Source: Methanomicrobiales archaeon (lineage in GTDB: Archaea > Halobacteriota > Methanomicrobia > Methanomicrobiales > JACTUA01). Taken from it: a DNA stretch of 7,696 nt. The translations under genes and the position numbers were made by a program. The notes beneath the pieces were generated by a model that saw nothing but the letters and a program-made list of their open reading frames with translations, searched no databases and had not been told where the DNA came from. The stretch covers positions 1-7,696 of the forward strand of contig JAJRCS010000148.1 of NCBI GenBank assembly GCA_028678815.1. Direction: 5' to 3'. Positions 1 through 6,366 of this stretch are shown piece by piece. Position 1 is the first letter of the stretch, and every line of letters begins with the position of its first letter.

Positions 1-624
1 GAGGCGCTCCTCTGGTCCGGGTGGGTGAAGGTCATCATCGGGCTGTTCTTCTCGACCTTTCTCGGATTCCTCGGGGGATGGCTCCTCACCCTTTCCATCT
101 ACAAGCTGTTCAAGGGGTCGCACCGGGGGGACATGCGGACGCTCTTCGGCAGGCTCCAGCTCCCCTCCTCGGCCTTCATGGCCTTTGCCCACGGGAGCAA
201 CGACGGCCAGAAGTTCATCGGGGTCTTCACCATGGCCCTCGTCATCGGGGGTGTCCTTCCCAGCTTCCAGATCCCCCCCTGGGTCATCCTCCTCTGCTCG
301 CTGACGATGGGCATCGGCACCTCCATCGGCGGATGGCGCATCATCCGGACCATGGGGATGAGAATGGTGAAACTGGAATCGTACCAGGGATTTGCCGCCG
401 AGACGGGGGCTGCCTCGGTCATCCAGGTTGCCTCCCACTTCGGCATCCCCCTCTCCACCACGCACACCATCAACACCTCCATCATGGGGGTGGGGTCGGT
501 GAAGGGATTCTCCGCCGTTCGCTGGGGTGTTGTGCGGCAGATCGTCGTTGCCTGGATCCTCACCTTCCCCATCTGCGGCGCCATCGCGTGGGGGATTGCC
601 ACCCTTACTATCATGTTCCTCTGA
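1..624 (+). CDS. pit: PiT-family inorganic phosphate transporter, C-terminal part (5' end outside window)
   Basis: This is an integral membrane permease that would take up inorganic phosphate with a coupled cation. The reading frame is open from base 1 (first residues EALLWSGW), so the gene starts upstream and 207 residues are visible. The family hallmark is the repeat motif FAHGSNDGQKFIG at bases 184-222, the C-terminal copy of the GxND-type PiT signature. A second conserved segment, GIPLSTTHT, at bases 442-468, is also typical of PiT transporters. Hydrophobic membrane segments lie around bases 28-102, 184-246, 265-318 and 535-621. The stop is TGA at 622-624, and the protein ends directly after its last membrane segment, as is usual. 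I see no phoU-like gene next to it on the right, but the left side is not visible. The family call is firm. Phosphate rather than sulfate as substrate is inferred from the family. Confidence 0.93.
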   Translation, partial: EALLWSGWVKVIIGLFFSTFLGFLGGWLLTLSIYKLFKGSHRGDMRTLFGRLQLPSSAFMAFAHGSNDGQKFIGVFTMALVIGGVLPSFQIPPWVILLCSLTMGIGTSIGGWRIIRTMGMRMVKLESYQGFAAETGAASVIQVASHFGIPLSTTHTINTSIMGVGSVKGFSAVRWGVVRQIVVAWILTFPICGAIAWGIATLTIMFL

Positions 625-787
625 TCCCGAAGGTTTCCCTCCCTCCCTGCCCTCCGCTGCAGAAAGACGCAGGTGCGGACCATGGGCGAGCCGGGAGGAG
701 TATGCCCCGGTACACCGTCCCTCAGGAGGCGGGGGCGGCGGGCAGATGGCTGTGAGCCCTCGGGCCGGCCGGAAAGGTCGCCCTATA

Positions 788-811
788 TCACCCGATTTCC
801 CAATCGGGTGA
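788..811. repeat. Perfect 10-bp inverted repeat with 4-base loop (operator or terminator candidate)
   Basis: Arms TCACCCGATT (788-797) and AATCGGGTGA (802-811) are exact reverse complements around the spacer TCCC. The repeat ends 6 bases before a T6 run (818-823) and about 9 bases before the TATA box of the sugar operon. As RNA it would form a stem followed by a U run, so it could help end the pit transcript. As DNA it is a symmetrical site just upstream of the promoter, where an archaeal helix-turn-helix regulator could bind. The sequence alone does not decide between the two. Confidence 0.6.
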
Positions 812-819
812 ACCACCTT

Positions 820-827
820 TTTTATAC
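820..827 (+). promoter_or_regulatory. Archaeal TATA box for the CDP-sugar operon; likely leaderless transcript
   Basis: TTTTATAC resembles the archaeal box A (TTTATATA). Its centre is about 25 bases before the ATG at 849, the usual TATA-to-start-site distance, so transcription would begin at or very near the start codon. This agrees with the lack of a properly spaced Shine-Dalgarno site before that ATG (the nearest GAGGA, 828-832, is 16 bases away). The call is by position and composition only. Confidence 0.55.
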
Positions 828-848
828 GAGGATCACCAATATTTCCCC

Positions 849-1640
849 ATGGCACGGACTCCTCCCCGCTCCGACGTCGTGATCTTCTGCGGGGGGAGGG
901 GGACACGCCTCTCGGAGAAGACCCGGGAGATGCCCAAGCCCCTCATCGAGCTCGGGGAGTACCCCATCCTCTGGCATATCATGAAGATCTACGGGCACCA
1001 CGGCCTCACCCGGTTCGTGCTCGCCCTCGGGTACAGGGGGGAGATGATCGCCGAGTACTTCCTCCACCGGCACCCCCTCGCCCGGGACTTCACGGTGCGG
1101 CTCCCCGACCCGAAACCCCCGAAGGCCCCCGAGGACTGGGAGATATCCTTCGCCCAGACGGGGATCGAGTCGAGGACGGCAAAGCGGCTCCTCCTCTGCC
1201 GGGACCATATACGGACCCGGCCCTTCATGGTCACCTACGGGGACGGGATCGCCGATATCGACCTCCGGGCCCTTGCTGCCCGGCACCGGAGGCTCCGGAA
1301 GGAGCACGGTGTCGTCGCGACCATCACCATCACCCGCCCGTACTCCAAGTACGGCATCGTGAAGCTCGACGGGGACCGGGTGGAGACCTTCCGGGAGAAG
1401 CCCCTCATGAACGAGTACATCAACGTCGGGTTCATGGTCGTGGAGGAGGAGATCTTCTCCTACATCCGGCCCGGGGAGGACGTGATGTTCGAGGAGACCC
1501 TCCAGGAGGTGGCCGGCGACGGGAAGCTCGGCTACTACATCCACGGGGGGTTCTGGCATGCCATGGACACGTACAAGGACTACGAGGACCTGAACCGGAT
1601 GTGGAGGGAGGATCCGCAATGGAAGATCTGGCGCGACTGA
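849..1640 (+). CDS. rfbF: Glucose-1-phosphate cytidylyltransferase
   Basis: It makes CDP-glucose and pyrophosphate from CTP and glucose 1-phosphate (EC 2.7.7.33), the entry step of CDP-sugar synthesis in the cytoplasm. The 263-residue protein is close to the usual length of about 257. It carries the nucleotidyltransferase signature GGRGTRL (residues 15-21) followed by MPKPLIELGEYPILWHIM (29-46), the lysine-containing segment typical of RfbF. YGDG (130-133) holds the metal-binding aspartate. The C-terminal GGFWHAMDTYKDYEDLNRMW (233-252) is the RfbF form of the family ending and separates it from glucose-1-phosphate thymidylyl- or uridylyltransferases. ATG 849 is chosen because the signature starts about ten residues later and the TATA box fits a leaderless start. 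The end overlaps the next gene by 22 bases. Family confidence is high. CTP specificity is inferred from RfbF-like features and the dehydratase next door. Confidence 0.93.
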   Translation: MARTPPRSDVVIFCGGRGTRLSEKTREMPKPLIELGEYPILWHIMKIYGHHGLTRFVLALGYRGEMIAEYFLHRHPLARDFTVRLPDPKPPKAPEDWEISFAQTGIESRTAKRLLLCRDHIRTRPFMVTYGDGIADIDLRALAARHRRLRKEHGVVATITITRPYSKYGIVKLDGDRVETFREKPLMNEYINVGFMVVEEEIFSYIRPGEDVMFEETLQEVAGDGKLGYYIHGGFWHAMDTYKDYEDLNRMWREDPQWKIWRD

Positions 1641-2623
1641 AAGGCGTATGGAAGGGGCGGAGGGTCCTCGTCACCGGGGGTACCGGCGTCGTGGGGACGA
1701 ACCTCGTCAACCGGCTGGAAGGCCTGGGGGCCGAGGTGACCGCCATCGTCCGGGACTGGGTACCGAGGAGCCGGATCCTCGGGTACTGGCTCTCGGGTGA
1801 GTCCGGGGTGAACCTCGTGCGGGGGGAGCTCGAGGACTATGCCCTCCTCGAGCGGACCATCGCCGAGTACGAGACCGGGTACATCTTCCACCTCGGTGCC
1901 CAGGCCATCGTCCCCGTGGGGAACGCCTCGCCCGCGGGCACCTTCCGGGCGAACATCCTCGGGACCTGGAACCTCCTCGAGGCGGCCCGGGTGGTGAGCG
2001 CGTATGCCCCGCTGGTGAAGGGTATCTGCGTCGCCTCCTCGGACAAGGCCTACGGGGCCTCGAAGGATCTCCCCTACACCGAGGACCAGCCCCTCGCCGG
2101 CACCCATCCCTACGAGGTCTCCAAGAGCTGCTGCGACCTCATCGCCCGGTCCTACGCGGCCACCTATGGCCTCCCCGTCGCGGTCGCCCGGATGGGGAAC
2201 ATCTACGGGCCGGGGGACCTGAACTTCAACCGGGTGATCCCGGGGACCATCCGGAGCCTCCTCGCCGGCGAGCGGCCCCGGATCAGGTCCGACGGGACCC
2301 CGGTCCGCGAGTACTTCTTCGTCGGGGACGCCGTGGAGGCGTACCTCGCCCTCGCGGAGAAGGCCGGGCAGAAGGGGGTGAAGGGTGAGGCCTTCAACTT
2401 CTCGAGCGGGGAGAAGGCGACGGTGCTTGAGGTGGTGGAGATGATCACGAAGAAGACGGGGCTGAAACAGAAACCGGTCATCCTCGGGGAGAGCCGGCAC
2501 GAGATCCAGGACCAGTACCTCTCCATCGGGAAGGCGAAGAAGGTCCTCGCGTGGAAACCCCGGTACACCCTCGACGAGGGACTCGACCTCACCATCCCCT
2601 GGTACCGGGAGGTGTTCGGATGA
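1619..2623 (+). CDS. rfbG: CDP-glucose 4,6-dehydratase (extended SDR)
   Basis: It probably converts CDP-D-glucose to CDP-4-keto-6-deoxy-D-glucose using tightly bound NAD+ (EC 4.2.1.45). The 334-residue extended short-chain dehydrogenase fold starts with the Rossmann motif TGGTGVVG (19-26). SSDKAYG (140-146) contains the S-D-K triad seen in CDP-glucose dehydratases, where the UDP/dTDP enzymes have T-D-E; Asp142-Lys143 would be the dehydration acid/base pair. YEVSK (165-169) supplies catalytic Tyr and Lys. RMGNIYGPGD followed by NRVIP (191-208) resembles the RAGNxxGGGD...RxxPD segment of RfbG. The start is ATG 1619 because GGAGG at 1607-1611 lies 7 bases upstream; an in-frame GTG at 1601 is possible but has no such site. 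It lies directly after rfbF, which supports the CDP substrate. A GDP-mannose or other NDP-sugar dehydratase is the main alternative. Confidence 0.85.
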   Translation: MEDLARLKGVWKGRRVLVTGGTGVVGTNLVNRLEGLGAEVTAIVRDWVPRSRILGYWLSGESGVNLVRGELEDYALLERTIAEYETGYIFHLGAQAIVPVGNASPAGTFRANILGTWNLLEAARVVSAYAPLVKGICVASSDKAYGASKDLPYTEDQPLAGTHPYEVSKSCCDLIARSYAATYGLPVAVARMGNIYGPGDLNFNRVIPGTIRSLLAGERPRIRSDGTPVREYFFVGDAVEAYLALAEKAGQKGVKGEAFNFSSGEKATVLEVVEMITKKTGLKQKPVILGESRHEIQDQYLSIGKAKKVLAWKPRYTLDEGLDLTIPWYREVFG

Positions 2624-3069
2624 TCGACGGCGTGAAGGTCATACCCCTGAAAACCATCCTCGACGAGCGGGGCATGGTCCGGCACATGCTCAGGCGCACC
2701 GACCCCCACTTCTCGGAGTTCGGGGAGATCTACTTCTCGGTCATCTTCCCCGGAGCCATCAAGGCCTGGCACCGGCATAAGAAGATGGAGCTGAACTATG
2801 CCGTGGTCTCGGGGAACATCAAGCTCGTCCTCTGGGACGGCCGGAAGGGCTCCCCCACCCACGGGGAGACGCAGGAGGTCTTCATGGGCGAGGACAACTA
2901 CGTCCTCGTGAAGGTCCCCCCGGGCGTGGTGAACGGCTTCGTCTCCCTCGGGAACGAGCGGGCCATCGTCGCGAACTGCGCCTCCATCCCCCACGACCCG
3001 TCCGAGATCGAGCGGCTCGATCCCTTCGACAAGGGGATCGGGTACCCGTGGGACAGGAAGTACGGGTGA
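2620..3069 (+). CDS. Short RmlC-like cupin, predicted CDP-4-keto-6-deoxysugar epimerase
   Basis: This 149-residue protein resembles dTDP-4-dehydrorhamnose 3,5-epimerase (RmlC) but is shorter than the usual 180 or so. Visible family features are GAIKAWHRH (45-53), where His51 aligns with the catalytic base of RmlC, the strand LVLWDGRKGSPTHGE (69-83), PPGVVNGFVSL (100-110; RmlC has PPGFAHGF), and the ending DPFDKGIGYPW (134-144), matching the WND...IGIxWP region. The Tyr of the RmlC YKCT...Y segment appears replaced (ANCASIPHDPSE, 118-129), so the proton donor may be missing or elsewhere. It probably acts on the 4-keto-6-deoxy product of the preceding gene, perhaps at one carbon only. ATG 2620 overlaps the rfbG stop (ATGA), with GGAGG at 2608-2612, 7 bases upstream. 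A non-epimerase sugar cupin, such as a ketoisomerase, cannot be excluded. Confidence 0.8.
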   Translation: MIDGVKVIPLKTILDERGMVRHMLRRTDPHFSEFGEIYFSVIFPGAIKAWHRHKKMELNYAVVSGNIKLVLWDGRKGSPTHGETQEVFMGEDNYVLVKVPPGVVNGFVSLGNERAIVANCASIPHDPSEIERLDPFDKGIGYPWDRKYG

Positions 3070-4049
3070 GACCGGGGCAGTCCATGGCAGGCATCCGGCG
3101 GGTCCTCGTCACCGGGGCCCATGGTTTCATCGGATCCCACCTCACCCGGGCGCTCCTCGAAGAGGGATACGGGGTGGGGGTCCTCCACCGGGAGTCCTCC
3201 GATCTCCGCCGGATCCGGGACCTCGAAGGGCGCCTTTCTCACCATATCGCTGATCTCCGGGACCCGGCATCCGTCCAGGCAGCGGTGGCGGAGGCACACC
3301 CCGATGCCCTTGTCCACCTCGCCACCTACTACGCGGTCGAGCACCGCCCGGACGAGGTGGGGGTGATGATGGACACGAACGTGAAGGGGACCGTCGCCCT
3401 TCTCGAGGCCTCGCGGGAGGCGGGGGTCTCCCTCTTCCTGAACGCGGGCACCTGCGCGGTGTACCGCGAGAAGGACACCCCGCTCATGGAGACGGATCCG
3501 GTCTCTCCCCAGAACCTCTATGCCCTCACCAAGCTGCAGGCCGAGGAGGCGTGCCGGTTCTATTCCGACCGCCTCGGGGTTCCCGCCGCGACCCTCCGGC
3601 TCTTCCCCCCCTACGGTCCTGCCGACAACGAGCGGCGGCTCATCCCGTACGTGATCCGCAGCATCATCGCCGGGGAGGAGGTCCGGCTCACGAGCGGAAC
3701 CCAGCGGTGGGACTTCGTGTACGTGGAGGACGTGGTGGCAGCCTTCGTCGCTGCCATGAAGCGACCGGAGGCCGCCGCCTCGGCCGGGACCATGAACGTC
3801 GGGACAGGCGACCCATGGGCGGTCCGGGACCTGGTCACCCGGCTCGCCGGGCTCACCGGGGAGAAGGCCCGGCTCCTCTGGGGGGCCATCCCCCACCGGA
3901 AGAACGAGGTCTGGTACAACTCGGGATCCTGGGGATTGATCCGGTCGGTCCTCGGGTGGGAGCCCCGGGTCTCCCTGGATGATGGTCTCGAGAGGACCAT
4001 CGCCTGGTTCCGGGACCACCCCCTGCCCGCCGGGGGCAGCCGGGGATGA
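3066..4049 (+). CDS. NAD(P)-dependent extended SDR, predicted CDP-4-keto-6-deoxysugar reductase (or epimerase)
   Basis: A 327-residue extended short-chain dehydrogenase. TGAHGFIG (16-23) is the dinucleotide-binding motif; HLATYYA (84-90) and NVKG (105-108) are conserved positions; Thr129 in NAGTCAVY and YALTK (Tyr152, Lys156) form the catalytic set. RLFPPYGPADNERRLIP (178-194) resembles the sugar-binding segment of RfbJ/abequose-synthase-like and other NDP-sugar reductases. Given its place after a 4,6-dehydratase and an RmlC-like epimerase, the likely job is stereospecific reduction of the C-4 ketone to finish a CDP-6-deoxyhexose. The start is uncertain: GTG 3066 overlaps the preceding stop (GTGA) and has AGGA 7 bases upstream, while ATG 3084 (residue 7 here) gives a more typical N terminus but lacks a good ribosome site. 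A C-4 epimerase role is an alternative, since these cannot be told apart by eye. Confidence 0.82.
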   Translation: MRPGQSMAGIRRVLVTGAHGFIGSHLTRALLEEGYGVGVLHRESSDLRRIRDLEGRLSHHIADLRDPASVQAAVAEAHPDALVHLATYYAVEHRPDEVGVMMDTNVKGTVALLEASREAGVSLFLNAGTCAVYREKDTPLMETDPVSPQNLYALTKLQAEEACRFYSDRLGVPAATLRLFPPYGPADNERRLIPYVIRSIIAGEEVRLTSGTQRWDFVYVEDVVAAFVAAMKRPEAAASAGTMNVGTGDPWAVRDLVTRLAGLTGEKARLLWGAIPHRKNEVWYNSGSWGLIRSVLGWEPRVSLDDGLERTIAWFRDHPLPAGGSRG

Positions 4050-5071
4050 GCCCCGGGAAGGAGGGGGATCTCCCCCTCGTCTCCATCTGCATCCCCACGT
4101 ACAACCGGGCTGAGATGGTGGGGGACGCCATCCGGAGCGCCCTCGCCCAGACCTACCCGGTTCTCGAGGTCCTCGTCGTGGATAACGCCTCCACCGACCG
4201 GACGGCCGGGGTGGTGGCGTCCTTCACCGACCCGCGGCTCCGGTTCGTGCGGAACGAGTCGAACCTCGGGCTCTTCGGGAACTTCAACCGGTGCATCGAG
4301 CTTGCCCGGGGTGCCTTTGTCCACATCCTCCACTCCGATGATACCATCCCGCCCGGGTTCACCCGGGCCTGCATGGACCTCATCCTCGGACACCCCGAGG
4401 TTGCCATGACCTTCACCCCCTCGGTCGTCCAGGGATCCGGGGTGAGCCCGGAGAGCGTGCACCGAAAGGACCGGATCTTCCCACCCCCTGAGGGCTTCCG
4501 GGCGATGCTCCGGGACCGGGGGCTCGTCGCCTGCCCCTCGGTCATGGTGAGGAGGGAGGTGTACGCCGGGACAGGCCCCTTCTCCCTGGAGTATCCCTAC
4601 TCGTCGGACCTCTACCAGTGGCTGAAGATCTCCCGGCGCCATGCCATCGCCCTCGCGGGAGGGACGCATGTCGCCTACCGGCAGGGGCCCCACACCGAGT
4701 CCTACCGGCTCCTCTTCGAGAGTCCCCTCGGGTACGTCGACACGGCCCGGATCTATGCCCGGGTCATCGGCGAGCTGGGGAGCGACCGTCCCGCCTTCAC
4801 CCCGGAGCTGAACCTCGCCGTCACCCGGTTCGTGAAGGACTGCCTCTATGCCATGTGCACGAGGAGGAGGCAGATGCAGGGGGCGAGCCCCTCGCTCCTC
4901 GCCGGTGTCGCCAGATCAGCATGGGCCCTCATCACCCCCATCTCCTTCCGGGAGCGGGTCGGGAAGGCCGTCCTCCGTATCGCCATCTTCTTCTCCCCCG
5001 TCTACAGCGCCATCCCTGGGATCGGGAGGCTGATTCTCGCCCTGCAGGGAAAGAAGGAGATCAGCTACTGA
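4046..5071 (+). CDS. Family 2 glycosyltransferase
   Basis: A GT-A fold transferase of 341 residues, probably moving the sugar made by the preceding genes onto a lipid carrier, glycan or protein. The N terminus VSICIPTYNRAEMVGDAI (12-29) is the GT2 signature. Asp46 in VVDNASTD contacts the nucleotide, HSDDT (96-100) contains the DxD-like metal-binding pair, and SSDLYQWLKI (186-195) contains the likely catalytic base Asp188. The last 40 residues have a hydrophobic stretch (about 308-333) ending in a basic tail, which could hold the protein to the membrane. ATG 4046 overlaps the previous stop (ATGA), so translation is probably coupled; the upstream GGGG run is a weak ribosome site. It is the last gene of the operon and overlaps the convergent permease gene by 7 bases. 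The GT2 family is clear. Donor and acceptor are inferred from position only. Confidence 0.92.
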   Translation: MSPGKEGDLPLVSICIPTYNRAEMVGDAIRSALAQTYPVLEVLVVDNASTDRTAGVVASFTDPRLRFVRNESNLGLFGNFNRCIELARGAFVHILHSDDTIPPGFTRACMDLILGHPEVAMTFTPSVVQGSGVSPESVHRKDRIFPPPEGFRAMLRDRGLVACPSVMVRREVYAGTGPFSLEYPYSSDLYQWLKISRRHAIALAGGTHVAYRQGPHTESYRLLFESPLGYVDTARIYARVIGELGSDRPAFTPELNLAVTRFVKDCLYAMCTRRRQMQGASPSLLAGVARSAWALITPISFRERVGKAVLRIAIFFSPVYSAIPGIGRLILALQGKKEISY

Positions 5072-5085
5072 CCGGCACTGACCGG
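5065..5085. repeat. Tandem 10-bp near-repeat at the convergent gene ends
   Basis: ACTGACCGG occurs at 5067-5075 and again at 5077-5085, a tandem repeat of period 10 with one mismatch in the tenth base. The first copy contains the TGA stop of the glycosyltransferase and lies inside the last codons of the permease on the other strand. This could be chance or a small duplication near the stops. Confidence 0.4.
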
Positions 5086-6366
5086 TTCATCCCGGATTTT
5101 CAGGATCGCCCAGGCCGACCCGAGGGCGAGGAGCACCACGCCGGGGCCGAGGACCACCCAGTCCAGCTGGACGAGGAGGGCGATGGATGCCACGACCCCT
5201 GCGACAGGGAGGATGGGGATACCCAGGACCGAGCCGGGTACCGCGAAGGGGCGGTGGATTCCGGGGAACCTGACCCTGAGGAGGATCACGGTGGCGTTGA
5301 TGACCGAGAAGGTGAGGAAGAGGGTGAAGTTCGTGAGCCCGGCGACGAAGCCGATATCCCCGGCGAGGGTGAAGAGGCATGCCATCGCCCCCACCACGAG
5401 GGTGGCGATGAGGGGTGTCCTGCTCATCGCGTGGACATGCCCGAGGAAGGCAGGGAGATCCCCGCCGTCGGCCATGCCGTAGGTGATCCTGGACGAGGCG
5501 AGGAGCATGAGGAGCACCGTGTTTGCCGTGGCAAAGAGGGCGATCCCGGAGAGGAGGACGGATCCCCCGCTCCCGAGGGCAGTACCGGCGACGGTGGCGA
5601 AGGGCGCCTCCGAGGCCGCCAGGGACTCCCAGCCGGCCACCGAGACCGCCGAGACCGAGACGAGGATGTAGAGGAGGATGGAGACGGCCATGGCGATAAG
5701 GAGCCCCCGGGGGATGTTCCTCTCCGGTTCTCTCGTTTCCTCGGCGAGCTTCACCACGTCCTCGAAGCCGATGTACGCGAAGAAGACGAGGGCCGCCGCA
5801 GAAAAGACCCCGGCGAAGCCCAGGGGCATCTCGAGGTAATCGACCTCCCCGAGGTAGGGGATGCCGACGATGATGATGACGAGGAGCCCCGCAATCTCCA
5901 CGAGGGTGAAGACCGCGGCAAAGAGGGCGGAGATCCTGATGCCCCTCGTGAGGAGGAGGCTGAGGCCGATGATGAGGGCAACGGCGAAGAGGGCATGGCC
6001 GATGTCGGTCCCCGAGAGGGCGGAGGCATACCCTGCGAAGCCGAGGGCCACGGCCGAGGCCCCGATGATCCCCGAGAGGATGATGAGCCACCCGATGACA
6101 AAGGCCATCCGGTTCCCGAAGCCCCTCTTCACGTACACGTACTCGGCCCCTGCCCGGGGGAACATGGCCGAGAGCTCGGCGTAGGAGAGCCCGGTGAAGA
6201 CCGCGATGGCGGCTGAGATGGCGAAGGAGAGCCAGAGGGCGTTCCCTGCCATGCCGGCCCCTTCCCCGATGAGGGCATAGATCCCTGCCCCCAGGATGAT
6301 CCCGACCCCCGAGAGGGTCACCTCCAGGAGACCGAGTTCACGCTTCAGGGGAATCTTCGTGCCCAT
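5065..6366 (-). CDS. APC-superfamily amino acid permease, 12 TM
   Basis: A 433-residue membrane transporter of the amino acid-polyamine-organocation type. The first membrane helix holds the substrate-binding motif GVGIILGAGIY (20-30). PRAGAEYVYVKRGFG (70-84) and FFAYIGFED followed by EETREPERNIPRG (195-203, 209-221) are strongly conserved APC segments. About twelve hydrophobic helices can be counted: roughly 12-36, 44-66, 87-112, 124-140, 148-170, 185-204, 221-245, 268-290, 318-336, 341-363, 379-398 and 402-423. The start is ATG at 6366, with GGAG 8 bases upstream; a longer TTG start at 6420 is possible but its only GGAGG is 2 bases away and inside a hairpin. The TAG stop (5065-5067) lies within the end of the convergent glycosyltransferase. 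It follows thrS in the same direction, but whether it carries threonine or any other amino acid cannot be told. Confidence 0.93.
   Translation of the reverse strand: MGTKIPLKRELGLLEVTLSGVGIILGAGIYALIGEGAGMAGNALWLSFAISAAIAVFTGLSYAELSAMFPRAGAEYVYVKRGFGNRMAFVIGWLIILSGIIGASAVALGFAGYASALSGTDIGHALFAVALIIGLSLLLTRGIRISALFAAVFTLVEIAGLLVIIIVGIPYLGEVDYLEMPLGFAGVFSAAALVFFAYIGFEDVVKLAEETREPERNIPRGLLIAMAVSILLYILVSVSAVSVAGWESLAASEAPFATVAGTALGSGGSVLLSGIALFATANTVLLMLLASSRITYGMADGGDLPAFLGHVHAMSRTPLIATLVVGAMACLFTLAGDIGFVAGLTNFTLFLTFSVINATVILLRVRFPGIHRPFAVPGSVLGIPILPVAGVVASIALLVQLDWVVLGPGVVLLALGSAWAILKIRDEPVSAGQ

Larger units (their letters stand above)
625..848. other. Intergenic region between pit and the CDP-sugar operon
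   Basis: This 224-base gap separates the transporter from the sugar-nucleotide operon. It begins with a pyrimidine-rich tract (634-655, mostly CCCT units), then a G-rich middle with a tiny 17-codon ORF (702-755), a GGCCGGCC palindrome at 763-770, a 10-bp inverted repeat at 788-811, a six-T run (818-823) and a TATA box. No tRNA-like or long coding signal was seen. The last 60 bases are the only A+T-rich part, which fits a promoter. Confidence 0.7.

Noticed and set aside
21..755. 244-codon frame overlapping the phosphate transporter
   Set aside because: The transporter frame carries the conserved PiT motifs; this one is His/Pro/Gly-rich and has none. Only its last 17 codons, outside the transporter, are mentioned as a weak small ORF.
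763..770. GGCCGGCC palindrome in the intergenic gap
   Set aside because: An 8-base G/C palindrome is expected by chance in DNA this G+C-rich and has no T run or promoter element beside it.
1580..4693. Several 260-370-codon minus-strand frames opposite the sugar operon
   Set aside because: All lie antisense to genes with complete catalytic motifs, and their composition (Asp/Glu/Gly/Pro/Val/His) is that of mirror frames.
849..5071. Possibility that the cassette is a dTDP-rhamnose (rmlABCD) operon
   Set aside because: The nucleotidyltransferase has the RfbF-type ending, the dehydratase has S-D-K rather than T-D-E, and the cupin departs from RmlC at key positions, so a CDP route fits better.
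4618..6216. Long plus-strand open frame of 532 codons spanning the glycosyltransferase end and the permease
   Set aside because: It is a shadow frame. It covers two well-recognised genes in other frames, and its protein is a low-complexity run of Asp, Glu, Gly, Arg and Pro typical of antisense G+C-rich coding DNA.
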